Below are positions 36,967 to 45,103 of a stretch of 49,420 nt of DNA, piece by piece (position 1 is the stretch's first letter; every line of letters begins with the position of its first letter). A model generated the notes under the pieces. That model did no database searches. It saw only the letters and a list, made by a program, of their open reading frames with translations, and was not told where the DNA came from. The DNA is from Clostridium sp. SM-530-WT-3G. Its GTDB lineage: Bacteria > Bacillota > Clostridia > Clostridiales > Clostridiaceae. Both the position numbers and the translations under genes were made by a program. Where the stretch lies: positions 1 through 49,420 of the forward strand of contig NZ_JABAGC010000022.1 in NCBI RefSeq assembly GCF_012843905.1. Reading direction: 5' to 3'.

Positions 36967-38910
36967 ATGATATTAAAGAAAATACAAAAGTATTTGGTAC
37001 TTTCTGTGAGTGCCCTTATGTTGTGGTCTAGTGTACCACTGTCAGTATATGCATCAGGTATTCCAGAAAAGGATACGGTGTTGGTAAAGTCAGAGAGTAG
37101 TGAAAAGACTAATAATGTTGAGTTAGAAGATAAAAAAGATGATAAGAAACAAAATGATAAAGATAACATCAAAAATGATACTGGCAATAATAAAGAAAAT
37201 AAAGATCATGAAGATGTTAATGATGAAAATGAGAAACCTGATGAAGAAGTTCAAGAAGAAAGAATGGAAGATGGTTGGAATGTAATTAATGGTAAAAAGT
37301 ATTACGTTCTTGATAATGAAATCATAAATAAAACAGGATGGTTTAAAGAAAGTGACGTAGTAAGAAAGAAAAATAATAAAGATGAGTACTATTTAAATGA
37401 TGATCATTCAGTAGCTACAGGATGGAAAGAAATCGGTGGTAATTGGTACTATTTTAATAGTGAAGGAATTCTTCAGCACGGATGGATAGACCTTGATAGT
37501 GGTAAGTATTATACCGATGATGATGGTGTAATGTTAACAGGCTGGAATGAAATAGATAGAGAAAAATATTACTTTGACCAGTATGGAAAGATGTTAACTG
37601 GAAAAGTTTCATTAGATAATAAATTTTATTTCTTCGATGCTGAAGGAAGGCTTCAAAAAGGAATGTATATAAATAATGGAAAAATGTATTATTCCGATGA
37701 AGATGGAGTAATGGTAAGAGATAAATGGGTTGATACTAAAAAGAATAAATACTATGTTAAATCAGATGGAAGTTTAGCTGAAGGGGATCTTTATCTAGAT
37801 GGAAAGATATATAACTTTAGTAATAGTGGGAAATTAAATGATGTTTCAGATAAATCAGAAGATTTATTATATATTGAATTTTTAAGTGTAGGAGATGCAG
37901 ACTGTACATTTATAAAATTGCCAAGTGGTGAAACTGTATTAATAGATACAGGAGATGTTTCAACTACAGAAACATTATTAAACTTCTTAAAAAGTCAAAA
38001 TTTAAAGACATCATTATTTAAGAGAACTGATTTGGTAAATAATAATGATAATGAGGTTCAATTAACAGATGTTGTTCCAGATAACTTACATATAAATGAA
38101 GAAGAATCCTTAGCTGATTATATAAATAAATCGCAAAAACAGGACAAGACTTTAGATGATGAGGTTGGTAAAAGAGGAGTTATCGACTATGTCGTTTTAA
38201 CTCATCCACATTCAGACCATATTGGTGGTATGATTGAATTATTGAAAAATTATACAGTAGGACAAGTGTTTATACCTAAGAATTTTAAATTGGTTGATTA
38301 TTCTTCAACAGTTACAGGAACAAGCGAAAAAGACTTAGCTGATAAGAAGATTATGGAGTATGATTATAAGATTTACAATGATACAATTGAAGCATTAAAA
38401 AATAGTAACGTTAAGGTGACAGAAATAGTACCAGAATCTTATATAGATTCTAATAAAATATTACAATTTAAAAACAATAATGTGGACTTTACACAAATGA
38501 CTAATCAACATGGATATGCTAAATATGCTGCATATAATAATAATTCAGCAATAGTTTATTTAGACTATGAAGATTTACAAGCATTGTTTACTGCTGATAT
38601 TGAATGGAATGCAGAGATTGATTTTGTCAATAGAAAGGAAATGCATGGTAAACCAGTAGATGTATTGAAAGTTCCACACCATGGAAATGATAGTTCGTCT
38701 TCTTATATTTTTATAAGTTATGTACAACCTGAAGTAGGAGTTATATCTAGAACTAAAGATGCTATAGATAGAAGTAATGCACAAAATATTAATGATACAT
38801 TTGCAGTGTGTGGAGTTGATAAATATGAAACTAGTGAAGATAATGGAGTGTCATTATATGCTACTAAGGATAACTGGACTATTGTAAGTAAATCATCATC
38901 AGAAGAATAA
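36967..38910 (+). CDS. Secreted CW-repeat protein with C-terminal metallo-beta-lactamase-fold domain (possible phosphocholine esterase)
   Basis: 647 aa. ATG follows GGAGAGGAAGT. Signal peptide about 1-29 (ending VYA), a charged K/D/E/N linker (35-100), about eight CW repeats (100-290), then an MBL-fold domain (300-640) related to ComEC/Rec2-type hydrolases. Visible metal ligands: LIDTGD (325-330), HPHSDH (413-418), Asp544 in FTADIE and His571/572 in VPHHGNDSS. A choline-binding module joined to an MBL domain is the make-up of pneumococcal Pce/CbpE, which removes phosphocholine from teichoic acid, though there the MBL part is N-terminal. The gene lies inside the polysaccharide locus, one gene before licD. 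The esterase role is inference; nuclease or other phosphodiesterase activity is possible. Confidence 0.85.
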   Translation: MILKKIQKYLVLSVSALMLWSSVPLSVYASGIPEKDTVLVKSESSEKTNNVELEDKKDDKKQNDKDNIKNDTGNNKENKDHEDVNDENEKPDEEVQEERMEDGWNVINGKKYYVLDNEIINKTGWFKESDVVRKKNNKDEYYLNDDHSVATGWKEIGGNWYYFNSEGILQHGWIDLDSGKYYTDDDGVMLTGWNEIDREKYYFDQYGKMLTGKVSLDNKFYFFDAEGRLQKGMYINNGKMYYSDEDGVMVRDKWVDTKKNKYYVKSDGSLAEGDLYLDGKIYNFSNSGKLNDVSDKSEDLLYIEFLSVGDADCTFIKLPSGETVLIDTGDVSTTETLLNFLKSQNLKTSLFKRTDLVNNNDNEVQLTDVVPDNLHINEEESLADYINKSQKQDKTLDDEVGKRGVIDYVVLTHPHSDHIGGMIELLKNYTVGQVFIPKNFKLVDYSSTVTGTSEKDLADKKIMEYDYKIYNDTIEALKNSNVKVTEIVPESYIDSNKILQFKNNNVDFTQMTNQHGYAKYAAYNNNSAIVYLDYEDLQALFTADIEWNAEIDFVNRKEMHGKPVDVLKVPHHGNDSSSSYIFISYVQPEVGVISRTKDAIDRSNAQNINDTFAVCGVDKYETSEDNGVSLYATKDNWTIVSKSSSEE

Positions 38911-39028
38911 TAAATTATTAATATTTATGAATAAATAAAATATAAGTATCAATATATGAAATATGTAACAAATAAGAAATAATTGTTGAAGTGTTATGTA
39001 CAATTGTTATATATTAAAATATGTTGGT

Positions 39029-39072
39029 ACTTTTAATTATGAATTTAAATCATGGAATTTATAATTAAAAGT
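39029..39072. repeat. 12-bp inverted repeat before licD
   Basis: ACTTTTAATTAT (39029-39040) and ATAATTAAAAGT (39061-39072) with a 20-nt loop, in the 244-nt gap between the MBL gene and licD. No T run follows, so it is not a standard terminator; it could be a leader structure. Confidence 0.45.
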
Positions 39073-39154
39073 GTAAAAAAATAGAAGCTAATAAACTAAT
39101 ATATTTATAAAAAATGAAGACAATATATTTAGCGGAAATTAGAAAGGAATAGAT

Positions 39155-40036
39155 ATGGACAATTTTTCAAATGTGCCAGATTTTAAAGGCTTTGTACAGG
39201 AAGAAAAGTATGAAAATTTAACATTAAAAGATGCTCAGATGATTATGGTTAATATTCTTAAGGAAATAGATAGAATATGTACTAAACATAATTTAAGATA
39301 TTTCTTAGATGCAGGAACATTACTAGGAGCAGTAAGGCATAAAGGATTTATTCCATGGGATGATGATGTAGATATTGGAATGCCTAGAGAAGATTACAGA
39401 AAGTTTTTAGAAATAGCCCAAAAAGAGCTTCCAGATTATTTGTTCCTTCAGACTTTTGAAACTGATAAGTATTATGATATTTATCAAACACCTTCTAAAG
39501 TCAGGGATAGTAGAACATTGATATTTGAAGAACATGTACCTAAAAATGAAAAAATGAATAATGGATTATTTGTTGATGTATTTCCATTTGACAGTCTACC
39601 AAAATCTAAGACTGTTTACAAGGTACAAAGAAAAATAAGTGAATTCATTTTAAGAAGCTATGTAAGACTTAGAGATAAACCTGAAAAACTTTCCTTTAAG
39701 AATAAAATAACTTTTACAATTTATAGAGTTATAACAAGTATATTTAAAACTAAAAATAGATTAAAATTCTTTGATTTCTTAATAAAATGGAATGATATTA
39801 ACTCACCATATATTACATATGGAGTAGATACTGCCTGGAGTGAATATATTCATAAAAAGGAGGATTATTTCGATTTAGTAAGATTAGAATTTGAAGGTGA
39901 AAGATTTTGTGCACCTAAAAATTATGATGCTATTCTGTCAAGGTTATATGGAGATTATATGACTCTTCCTAAAGAAGAAGATAGAGTTTGGCATGCAAAA
40001 GAGCTAAAAAAATTAAAAAATATTAATATAAATTAA
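39155..40036 (+). CDS. licD: LicD-family phosphocholine transferase
   Basis: 293 aa. ATG follows AAAGGAATAGAT. The LicD signature is complete: LRYFLDAGTLLGAVRHKG, then FIPWDDDVDIGMPREDY (66-81) with the metal-binding Asp cluster D69, D70, D71 and D73. LicD proteins move phosphocholine from CDP-choline to a sugar of a surface polymer, at the cytosolic membrane face. CDP-choline would come from the licA/licC genes 15-17 kb upstream. A 9-nt gap separates it from the polymerase gene, so they share a transcript. Members of this family can also transfer other phospho-groups (ribitol-phosphate in fukutin-like proteins); the lic genes in the window favour choline. Confidence 0.93.
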   Translation: MDNFSNVPDFKGFVQEEKYENLTLKDAQMIMVNILKEIDRICTKHNLRYFLDAGTLLGAVRHKGFIPWDDDVDIGMPREDYRKFLEIAQKELPDYLFLQTFETDKYYDIYQTPSKVRDSRTLIFEEHVPKNEKMNNGLFVDVFPFDSLPKSKTVYKVQRKISEFILRSYVRLRDKPEKLSFKNKITFTIYRVITSIFKTKNRLKFFDFLIKWNDINSPYITYGVDTAWSEYIHKKEDYFDLVRLEFEGERFCAPKNYDAILSRLYGDYMTLPKEEDRVWHAKELKKLKNININ

Positions 40037-40045
40037 GGAGTAATT

Positions 40046-41488
40046 ATGACTAGTCAAATTAACAACAAGATTAAAGTATTATTATTAATATCTATTTTAG
40101 CTATTATAATGGGCGTATTTAATGGTAATTATATAATTCCTGTTATGTTTATACTAACATTATTAGCAGGTTCATATTTTGTAGATAATGAGATATATGA
40201 TACTTTATACATGGTACTTTTAGTAGCAAGTTTTTATGATTATGCATTATATGTCCCAAGGGTTTCTAGTGCATATATGTTTCATATAGTACTTGGAATA
40301 TTCTCATTACTATCAATATATAAGCTTATAAAAGATAGAACTATATTTGAGAAGCTAGATAAAAAGATAATTGTAATATATATAATATGGTTTATTTATA
40401 TGTGCTTAAGTATAACTTGGTGTTTAAGTAAATCACTTTCTATTAAATATATTGCAATATATTTAATGATGTTTGCATTTATAGGAAATATTATGATATA
40501 CAATATTTCAAAAGAAAGAATGCAAAAGACATTTAAGATTGTATTATTTTTGATTTCGCTTATTACAATAATTGGATTTATAGAAGTTTTATTAGGAAAG
40601 CAATTACCTATAAAACATTATGCTGATGCTTTTATGGAATATCTGCCTCAGAAGGACCAAAATCAAATAAATGCAAGACCTATAGTATTTTCATTTAATC
40701 CTAATAATCTTGCAGCTACTTTAGCTATATTAATGCCTTTCTGTTATTATGCAATATATAAGATTGAAAGCATAATAGGAAAAGTATGGTTTACTGTTGT
40801 TTCATGTATATCATTTGTTTTAATAGGAACTACTACATCAAGAACAGGATTTATAGCAGCTGCTGTTGGAGTTGTGATTTATTGTATATATTCTGTATGT
40901 AGTGTGAAAAGAATTGGAGTTAAGAATCTTGTATTTCCTGTTATTTTAGCTGTATGCTTAGTTTTATCATATAAGTACAGTCATCTTATAATGAATGTAA
41001 AACCAGTTGAAGGCCAAACAGTAACTCAAAATGGATTAGTAGATAAAATGAATACTTTAGAAGAACAACAAATTACAGTTGGTGGAGAAGGATCTCTTAA
41101 TGTAAGATTTACTATAATTCAGGATGTTTATAATGGAGTTATTAAAGGACATAGATATCAAGGTTATGGTGTAGGTAATGTAGAGCAATTTATAAAAGAT
41201 CAAGGAAATACAGGTAATATATATAGTCCACATTGTTATGCTATGGAGATACTTGGGGACTTTGGAGTGTTTGGAATATTACTTTATGGAGTTTATTACT
41301 TATATTTATCTATTCAGAATTTAATTTTAGCTATTAAAAATAAAAGTGTTGCGTGCTTTGCATCATTTGCAGGTTTAATGATATTTGCACCAGCAAGCTT
41401 TGGACCAAGTTCAATAACATATGTATTTTCATATTGGTTATTAATAGCATTATCAATTTCTACAATACAAGTATATAAGAATAGATAA
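40046..41488 (+). CDS. wzy: O-antigen polymerase/ligase-like membrane protein (Wzy-like)
   Basis: 480 aa. ATG follows AAGGAGTAATT, 9 nt after licD. About 11-12 hydrophobic segments, with one large extracellular loop at about 310-395 (EGQTVTQNG ... GEGSLNVRF ... GYGVGNVE) before the last helices, the usual O-antigen_lig/Wzy layout. TTTSRTGFIAA (about 261) is the family-typical R in the motif before the loop. It is expected to polymerise lipid-linked repeat units outside the membrane. With the flippase at 34386 it indicates a Wzx/Wzy-dependent polymer. Wzy proteins diverge strongly, so the call rests on topology and position. Confidence 0.85.
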   Translation: MTSQINNKIKVLLLISILAIIMGVFNGNYIIPVMFILTLLAGSYFVDNEIYDTLYMVLLVASFYDYALYVPRVSSAYMFHIVLGIFSLLSIYKLIKDRTIFEKLDKKIIVIYIIWFIYMCLSITWCLSKSLSIKYIAIYLMMFAFIGNIMIYNISKERMQKTFKIVLFLISLITIIGFIEVLLGKQLPIKHYADAFMEYLPQKDQNQINARPIVFSFNPNNLAATLAILMPFCYYAIYKIESIIGKVWFTVVSCISFVLIGTTTSRTGFIAAAVGVVIYCIYSVCSVKRIGVKNLVFPVILAVCLVLSYKYSHLIMNVKPVEGQTVTQNGLVDKMNTLEEQQITVGGEGSLNVRFTIIQDVYNGVIKGHRYQGYGVGNVEQFIKDQGNTGNIYSPHCYAMEILGDFGVFGILLYGVYYLYLSIQNLILAIKNKSVACFASFAGLMIFAPASFGPSSITYVFSYWLLIALSISTIQVYKNR

Positions 41489-41906
41489 TTTTTAACACAT
41501 ATATTATATTTAAACAAATATTAATATTAAAATATAATAAGTAACACATATGTATGATAAAAAGTGTAGAATAACTAATTATTGCTACACTTTTTATTTT
41601 GCTTTTATTAAAATAATATTTTTCTATAATCTATAGGGGTATAAGTATGTTCATATTAGAACTGAATATTTAAGAACAGTAGTGTTTATATTATTAATAT
41701 TGTTAATTATAATAAAGAAATATCAATACTGGAGATGAACTAATTTAAGAATAAAAATGTTTTTGATTTATTTCATTTTTGGAAATTGAATAATTTAATT
41801 ATATTTCCAATATATAATAAATCTTAAATAATGATATGAAAGGAATTAATTATTGAAATAGCTAATAGTCTATGGTATTCTCATAATATTGACAGAGGTG
41901 ATTTAA
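41489..41906. other. 418-nt spacer inside the polysaccharide locus
   Basis: Contains a terminator at 41557-41601, then about 300 nt of AT-rich DNA. GTTC-N6-GAAC occurs at 41649-41662 (see rejected items). TATAAT at 41813-41818 may be a -10, with no well-placed -35. A transcript boundary is likely here. Confidence 0.55.
41557..41601 (+). terminator. Rho-independent terminator after wzy
   Basis: AAAAAGTGTAG / CTACACTTTTT stem with a loop of about 17 nt and a T-rich tail. Confidence 0.8.
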
Positions 41907-43157
41907 ATGGGAAATTGTTTAGTGCTTTTAACTAAAGTATATCCTTTTGACAAAGGAGAAGAATTCATAGAAGATGAAATAAAAGAATTATCAAATGCTT
42001 TTGATAAAGTGATATTGATAGCTACTAGTACAGCTGATAATGCAGTTATGACTAGAAAAGTACCAGAAAATTTTGAAGTACATAGAATAAAATCTTCTTT
42101 TATAAAGAAGAAGATAATTAAGAATTCTATTAAACTATTTTGTACAGGGCAAGATAAAGAGTACATATCAAAGGATGAAAAATATGATGTAAAAGGGTCA
42201 TTAAAAAAGAGAGTTTATTTAGAGTATTTTATTGCTAAAGGCTTAAGTGTATATGATGAATGTATGAATATTTTGAAGAAAACAGATATATCATCATATG
42301 AAAACATAACTTTTTATAGTTATTGGCTATATGATACAGCTTTAGCTGCAATAAAATTAAACAAGTTGTATAATAACAAAAGAAAAAAAACAGTAAGCAG
42401 AGCTCATAGATATGATTTATATGCAGATAAAAATTCTATGAACTACATACCACTTAGATATTATATATTAGAGAATATTGATTCTGTATATCCATGTTCT
42501 GACGATGGTAGTAGATATTTAAAGAAATTATATCCGAAGTATTCTAATAAAATTAAAACATCATATCTAGGGACTAAGGATCATGGGATTGCAGAATTAA
42601 AGGATAACAAAGAGTATACAATAGCAAGCTGTTGTCATGTGTCTCCAGTTAAACGTGTGGATTTATTAGCTAAGTCATTAAAATTATTAAATGATGATCC
42701 AGAGTTAAAGATTAAATGGATTCATTTTGGAGATGGTGCTGGTTTAGATGAAATTAAAACTTATGCACAAGAAAATCTTACTAATATAAATGTTGACTTT
42801 AAAGGTAATGTAAAGAATGTAGAACTTATGAATTATTATAAGAATGAATCTATAAATTTATTTGTTAATACAAGTAGTTCTGAAGGTCTTCCAGTAAGCA
42901 TAATGGAGGCATGTTCTTTTGGAATTCCTATAATAGCTACAGATGTTGGTGGTACATCAGAAATAGTAATAGAAAATAAAACTGGTATGCTTTTAGATGT
43001 AGATTTTAAGCCAGAAGATTTAAGTAATAGAATCAAAAAGATGGCATTAATGAGTAAGGATGAAGAACTTGCTTACAGAAAAAGATGCCGTGAATTTTGG
43101 CAGGAACACTTTTTTGGAGAAAATAATTTTAAAAAGTTTACTAGTGATATTAAATAG
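41907..43157 (+). CDS. Glycosyltransferase, GT4 family
   Basis: 416 aa. ATG follows AGAGGTGATTTAA. GT-B fold with C-terminal donor domain: IASCCHVSPVKRVDLLAKSL, WIHFGDGAGLDEIKTYA, then SSSEGLPVSIMEACSFGIPIIATDVGGTSEIV (about 325-356), which holds the EX7E-type motif (E329 ... E337). N-terminal part is unusual for GT4, with a charged middle (SRAHRYDLYADKN) resembling TuaC/EpsD-like subgroup members. It begins a probable second transcript of the locus after a terminator. Donor unknown. Confidence 0.87.
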   Translation: MGNCLVLLTKVYPFDKGEEFIEDEIKELSNAFDKVILIATSTADNAVMTRKVPENFEVHRIKSSFIKKKIIKNSIKLFCTGQDKEYISKDEKYDVKGSLKKRVYLEYFIAKGLSVYDECMNILKKTDISSYENITFYSYWLYDTALAAIKLNKLYNNKRKKTVSRAHRYDLYADKNSMNYIPLRYYILENIDSVYPCSDDGSRYLKKLYPKYSNKIKTSYLGTKDHGIAELKDNKEYTIASCCHVSPVKRVDLLAKSLKLLNDDPELKIKWIHFGDGAGLDEIKTYAQENLTNINVDFKGNVKNVELMNYYKNESINLFVNTSSSEGLPVSIMEACSFGIPIIATDVGGTSEIVIENKTGMLLDVDFKPEDLSNRIKKMALMSKDEELAYRKRCREFWQEHFFGENNFKKFTSDIK

Positions 43158-43209
43158 ATGAGTTATATATCTAGTATATATAGTTTCCTGTATAAAAAGG
43201 AGAGAAGAG

Positions 43210-43815
43210 ATGAATATTGTTAATAGAATAATAAAAAGGCTATTTGATATAGTAGCTTCAGGAATTGGAATAATAGTTTTAAGTCCTCTACTTTTAATAA
43301 TTGCATTGAGAATTAAAACTGGTTCAGATGGTCCAGTATTTTTTAAGCAGGTTAGAGTTGGGAAAGATGGTAAGGAATTTGAGATACTTAAATTTAGAAC
43401 AATGGTAGTTAATGCTGAAAAGCTTGGAAGACAAATTACTGTTGGAGCTGATAATAGAATTACTAAAGTGGGAGGTTTCTTAAGAAAATATAAGTTAGAT
43501 GAACTTCCACAACTTTTTAATGTTTTTAAGGGAGATATGAGTCTTGTAGGACCAAGACCAGAAGTACCAAGATACGTAGCGATGTATACAGAAGAGCAGA
43601 GAAAAGTATTAAGTGTAAAACCAGGGATAACTGATTTAGCTTCTATAAGATATAGAGATGAAAATGAACTTTTAGGTAAGGCAGAGAATCCAGATGAATT
43701 TTACATTAATACTATAATGCCTGATAAACTTGCACTAAATATGGAATATATAAAGAAGAGTAATGTATTCTATGATATATACATAATAATAGAAACAATT
43801 ATAAAATGTCTGTAG
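43210..43815 (+). CDS. Initiating sugar-phosphate transferase (PglC/WcaJ-type)
   Basis: 201 aa. ATG follows AAAAGGAGAGAAGAG. One N-terminal membrane segment (about 13-33), then the bacterial sugar transferase domain: DGPVFFKQVRVGKDG, FEILKFRTM, KVGGFLRKYKLDELPQLFNVFKGDMSLVGPRPE (catalytic Asp-Glu pair in DELPQ) and VKPGITDLASIRYR. The short form (about 200 aa, no extra helices) matches PglC/EpsL monotopic enzymes. It loads the first sugar-1-phosphate onto undecaprenyl phosphate and so starts each repeat unit. A diacetamido- or acetamido-deoxysugar made by the CapD-type dehydratase is a likely substrate, by analogy. Confidence 0.93.
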   Translation: MNIVNRIIKRLFDIVASGIGIIVLSPLLLIIALRIKTGSDGPVFFKQVRVGKDGKEFEILKFRTMVVNAEKLGRQITVGADNRITKVGGFLRKYKLDELPQLFNVFKGDMSLVGPRPEVPRYVAMYTEEQRKVLSVKPGITDLASIRYRDENELLGKAENPDEFYINTIMPDKLALNMEYIKKSNVFYDIYIIIETIIKCL

Positions 43816-43842
43816 AAAAATAATTAACAGATAATATTAATA

Positions 43843-43871
43843 TTGTGCATAATATTTGTTTGCATTATAAA
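43843..43871 (+). promoter_or_regulatory. Candidate promoter before the Gfo/Idh gene
   Basis: TTGTGC (43843-43848), a 17-nt spacer and TATAAA (43866-43871), 60 nt upstream of the start. It would allow separate expression from the transferase. Confidence 0.4.
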
Positions 43872-43930
43872 ATATGTGTATAATTTTAAAGAAGTAGATT
43901 TTAATATTATATAAAGAAGGTTGAGAAATA

Positions 43931-45058
43931 ATGAAAAAATTAAGATTTGCCATAATTGGCTGTGGAAGAATATCTTATAAACATGTTGAAGCTTTATCAA
44001 AGAATATAGAAGAAGCAGAATTAGTTGCAACTTGTGATGTTGTTTTAGAGAAAGCAGAAGCTAAGAAAAGTGAGTATATAGAAAAGACAGGTGTATCTGC
44101 AGATTCAGTTCATGTATATACTGATTATAAAGAAATGATGGAGAAAGAAGATATTGATGTTGTTACTATAGCAACTGAAAGTGGATATCATGCTGAAATA
44201 GCTATATACTGCATGAATAAAGGGGCAAGTGCATTAGTTGAAAAACCAATGGCTATGTCAATTGATGATGCAAATGAAATGATAAGAGTAGCTAAAGAAA
44301 ACAATGTTAAACTTTGTGTATGTCATCAAAATAGATTTAATAAGCCTATACAAAAATTAAGAAAAGCAATGGAAGCAGGAAAGTTTGGTAAATTAGTAAA
44401 TGGTACTGCTAGAATCTTATGGAACCGAAATATGGGCTACTATGACCAAGCACCTTGGAGAGGTACATGGGCTTTAGATGGTGGTACTTTAATGAATCAA
44501 TGTATACATAATATCGATTTGCTTCAATGGATGATGGGTGGAGAAATTGAAAGAGTTTATGCAGAATGTGATACATTTTTAAGAGATATAGAAGCAGAAG
44601 ATTTTGGTGCTATAATTATAAGATTTAAAAATGGAGCTATTGGTATTGTAGAAGGTTCTGCATGCGTATATCCTAAAAATTTAGAAGAAACATTAAGTAT
44701 CTTTGGTCAAAATGGTGCTGTATGTATAGGTGGTCTTGCAAATAATGAGTTAGAAACTTGGAGATTTGAAGGCGATGATGAAGAAGCTATAAAAGAAGAA
44801 GTAAATGTTAAAATCGAAAATGTTTATGGAGAAGGTCATACTCCATTATTTAAAGATTTAATAGATGCTATAAATGAAGATAGAGAGCCATTAGTTAGTG
44901 GTGAAGAAGGTAAGAAGGCTATGTCTATAATCCTTGCAGCTTATAAATCAAGAAAGACTGGAATGCCTGTACAATTCCCATTTACTGAATTTAAGACAAC
45001 TGATATGGAAGAACAATTCCGTGGAAGAATTGAATTTAGAAATAAGGAAAATAATTAA
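43931..45058 (+). CDS. Gfo/Idh/MocA-type nucleotide-sugar dehydrogenase (WlbA/WbpB-like)
   Basis: 375 aa. ATG follows AAGAAGGTTGAGAAATA. The N-terminus has the NAD(P) Rossmann motif FAIIGCGRISYKH (G8/G10 region), then VVTIATESGYHAE, the family EKP motif in LVEKPMAMS and CHQNRFN. GGTLMNQCIHNIDLLQWMMGG contains the catalytic His of the G-G-x...H-x-x-D motif. WlbA-type members oxidise UDP-GlcNAcA at C3 for diaminouronic acids. No UDP-GlcNAc 6-dehydrogenase or aminotransferase lies in the window, so the exact substrate is open. It ends the polysaccharide locus at a bidirectional terminator. Confidence 0.88.
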   Translation: MKKLRFAIIGCGRISYKHVEALSKNIEEAELVATCDVVLEKAEAKKSEYIEKTGVSADSVHVYTDYKEMMEKEDIDVVTIATESGYHAEIAIYCMNKGASALVEKPMAMSIDDANEMIRVAKENNVKLCVCHQNRFNKPIQKLRKAMEAGKFGKLVNGTARILWNRNMGYYDQAPWRGTWALDGGTLMNQCIHNIDLLQWMMGGEIERVYAECDTFLRDIEAEDFGAIIIRFKNGAIGIVEGSACVYPKNLEETLSIFGQNGAVCIGGLANNELETWRFEGDDEEAIKEEVNVKIENVYGEGHTPLFKDLIDAINEDREPLVSGEEGKKAMSIILAAYKSRKTGMPVQFPFTEFKTTDMEEQFRGRIEFRNKENN

Positions 45059-45067
45059 TTTTTAAAC

Positions 45068-45102
45068 AAAAATAAACCTGAGAAAACTCAGGTTTATTTT
45101 TG
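45068..45102. terminator. Bidirectional terminator
   Basis: AAAAATAAACCTGAG-AAAA-CTCAGGTTTATTTTT, a perfect stem between the convergent dehydrogenase and brnQ genes. Confidence 0.93.
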
Positions 45103-45103
45103 T

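Noticed and set aside
36967..38910. Calling the MBL gene a competence (ComEC) protein
   Set aside because: It has a signal peptide and wall-binding repeats and no ComEC membrane channel; only the hydrolase fold is shared.
41649..41662. GTTC-N6-GAAC, similar to the lic operators
   Set aside because: Arm spacing is 6 rather than 7, the central A run is absent, and it is not next to a clear -10 box; it may be chance in AT-rich DNA.
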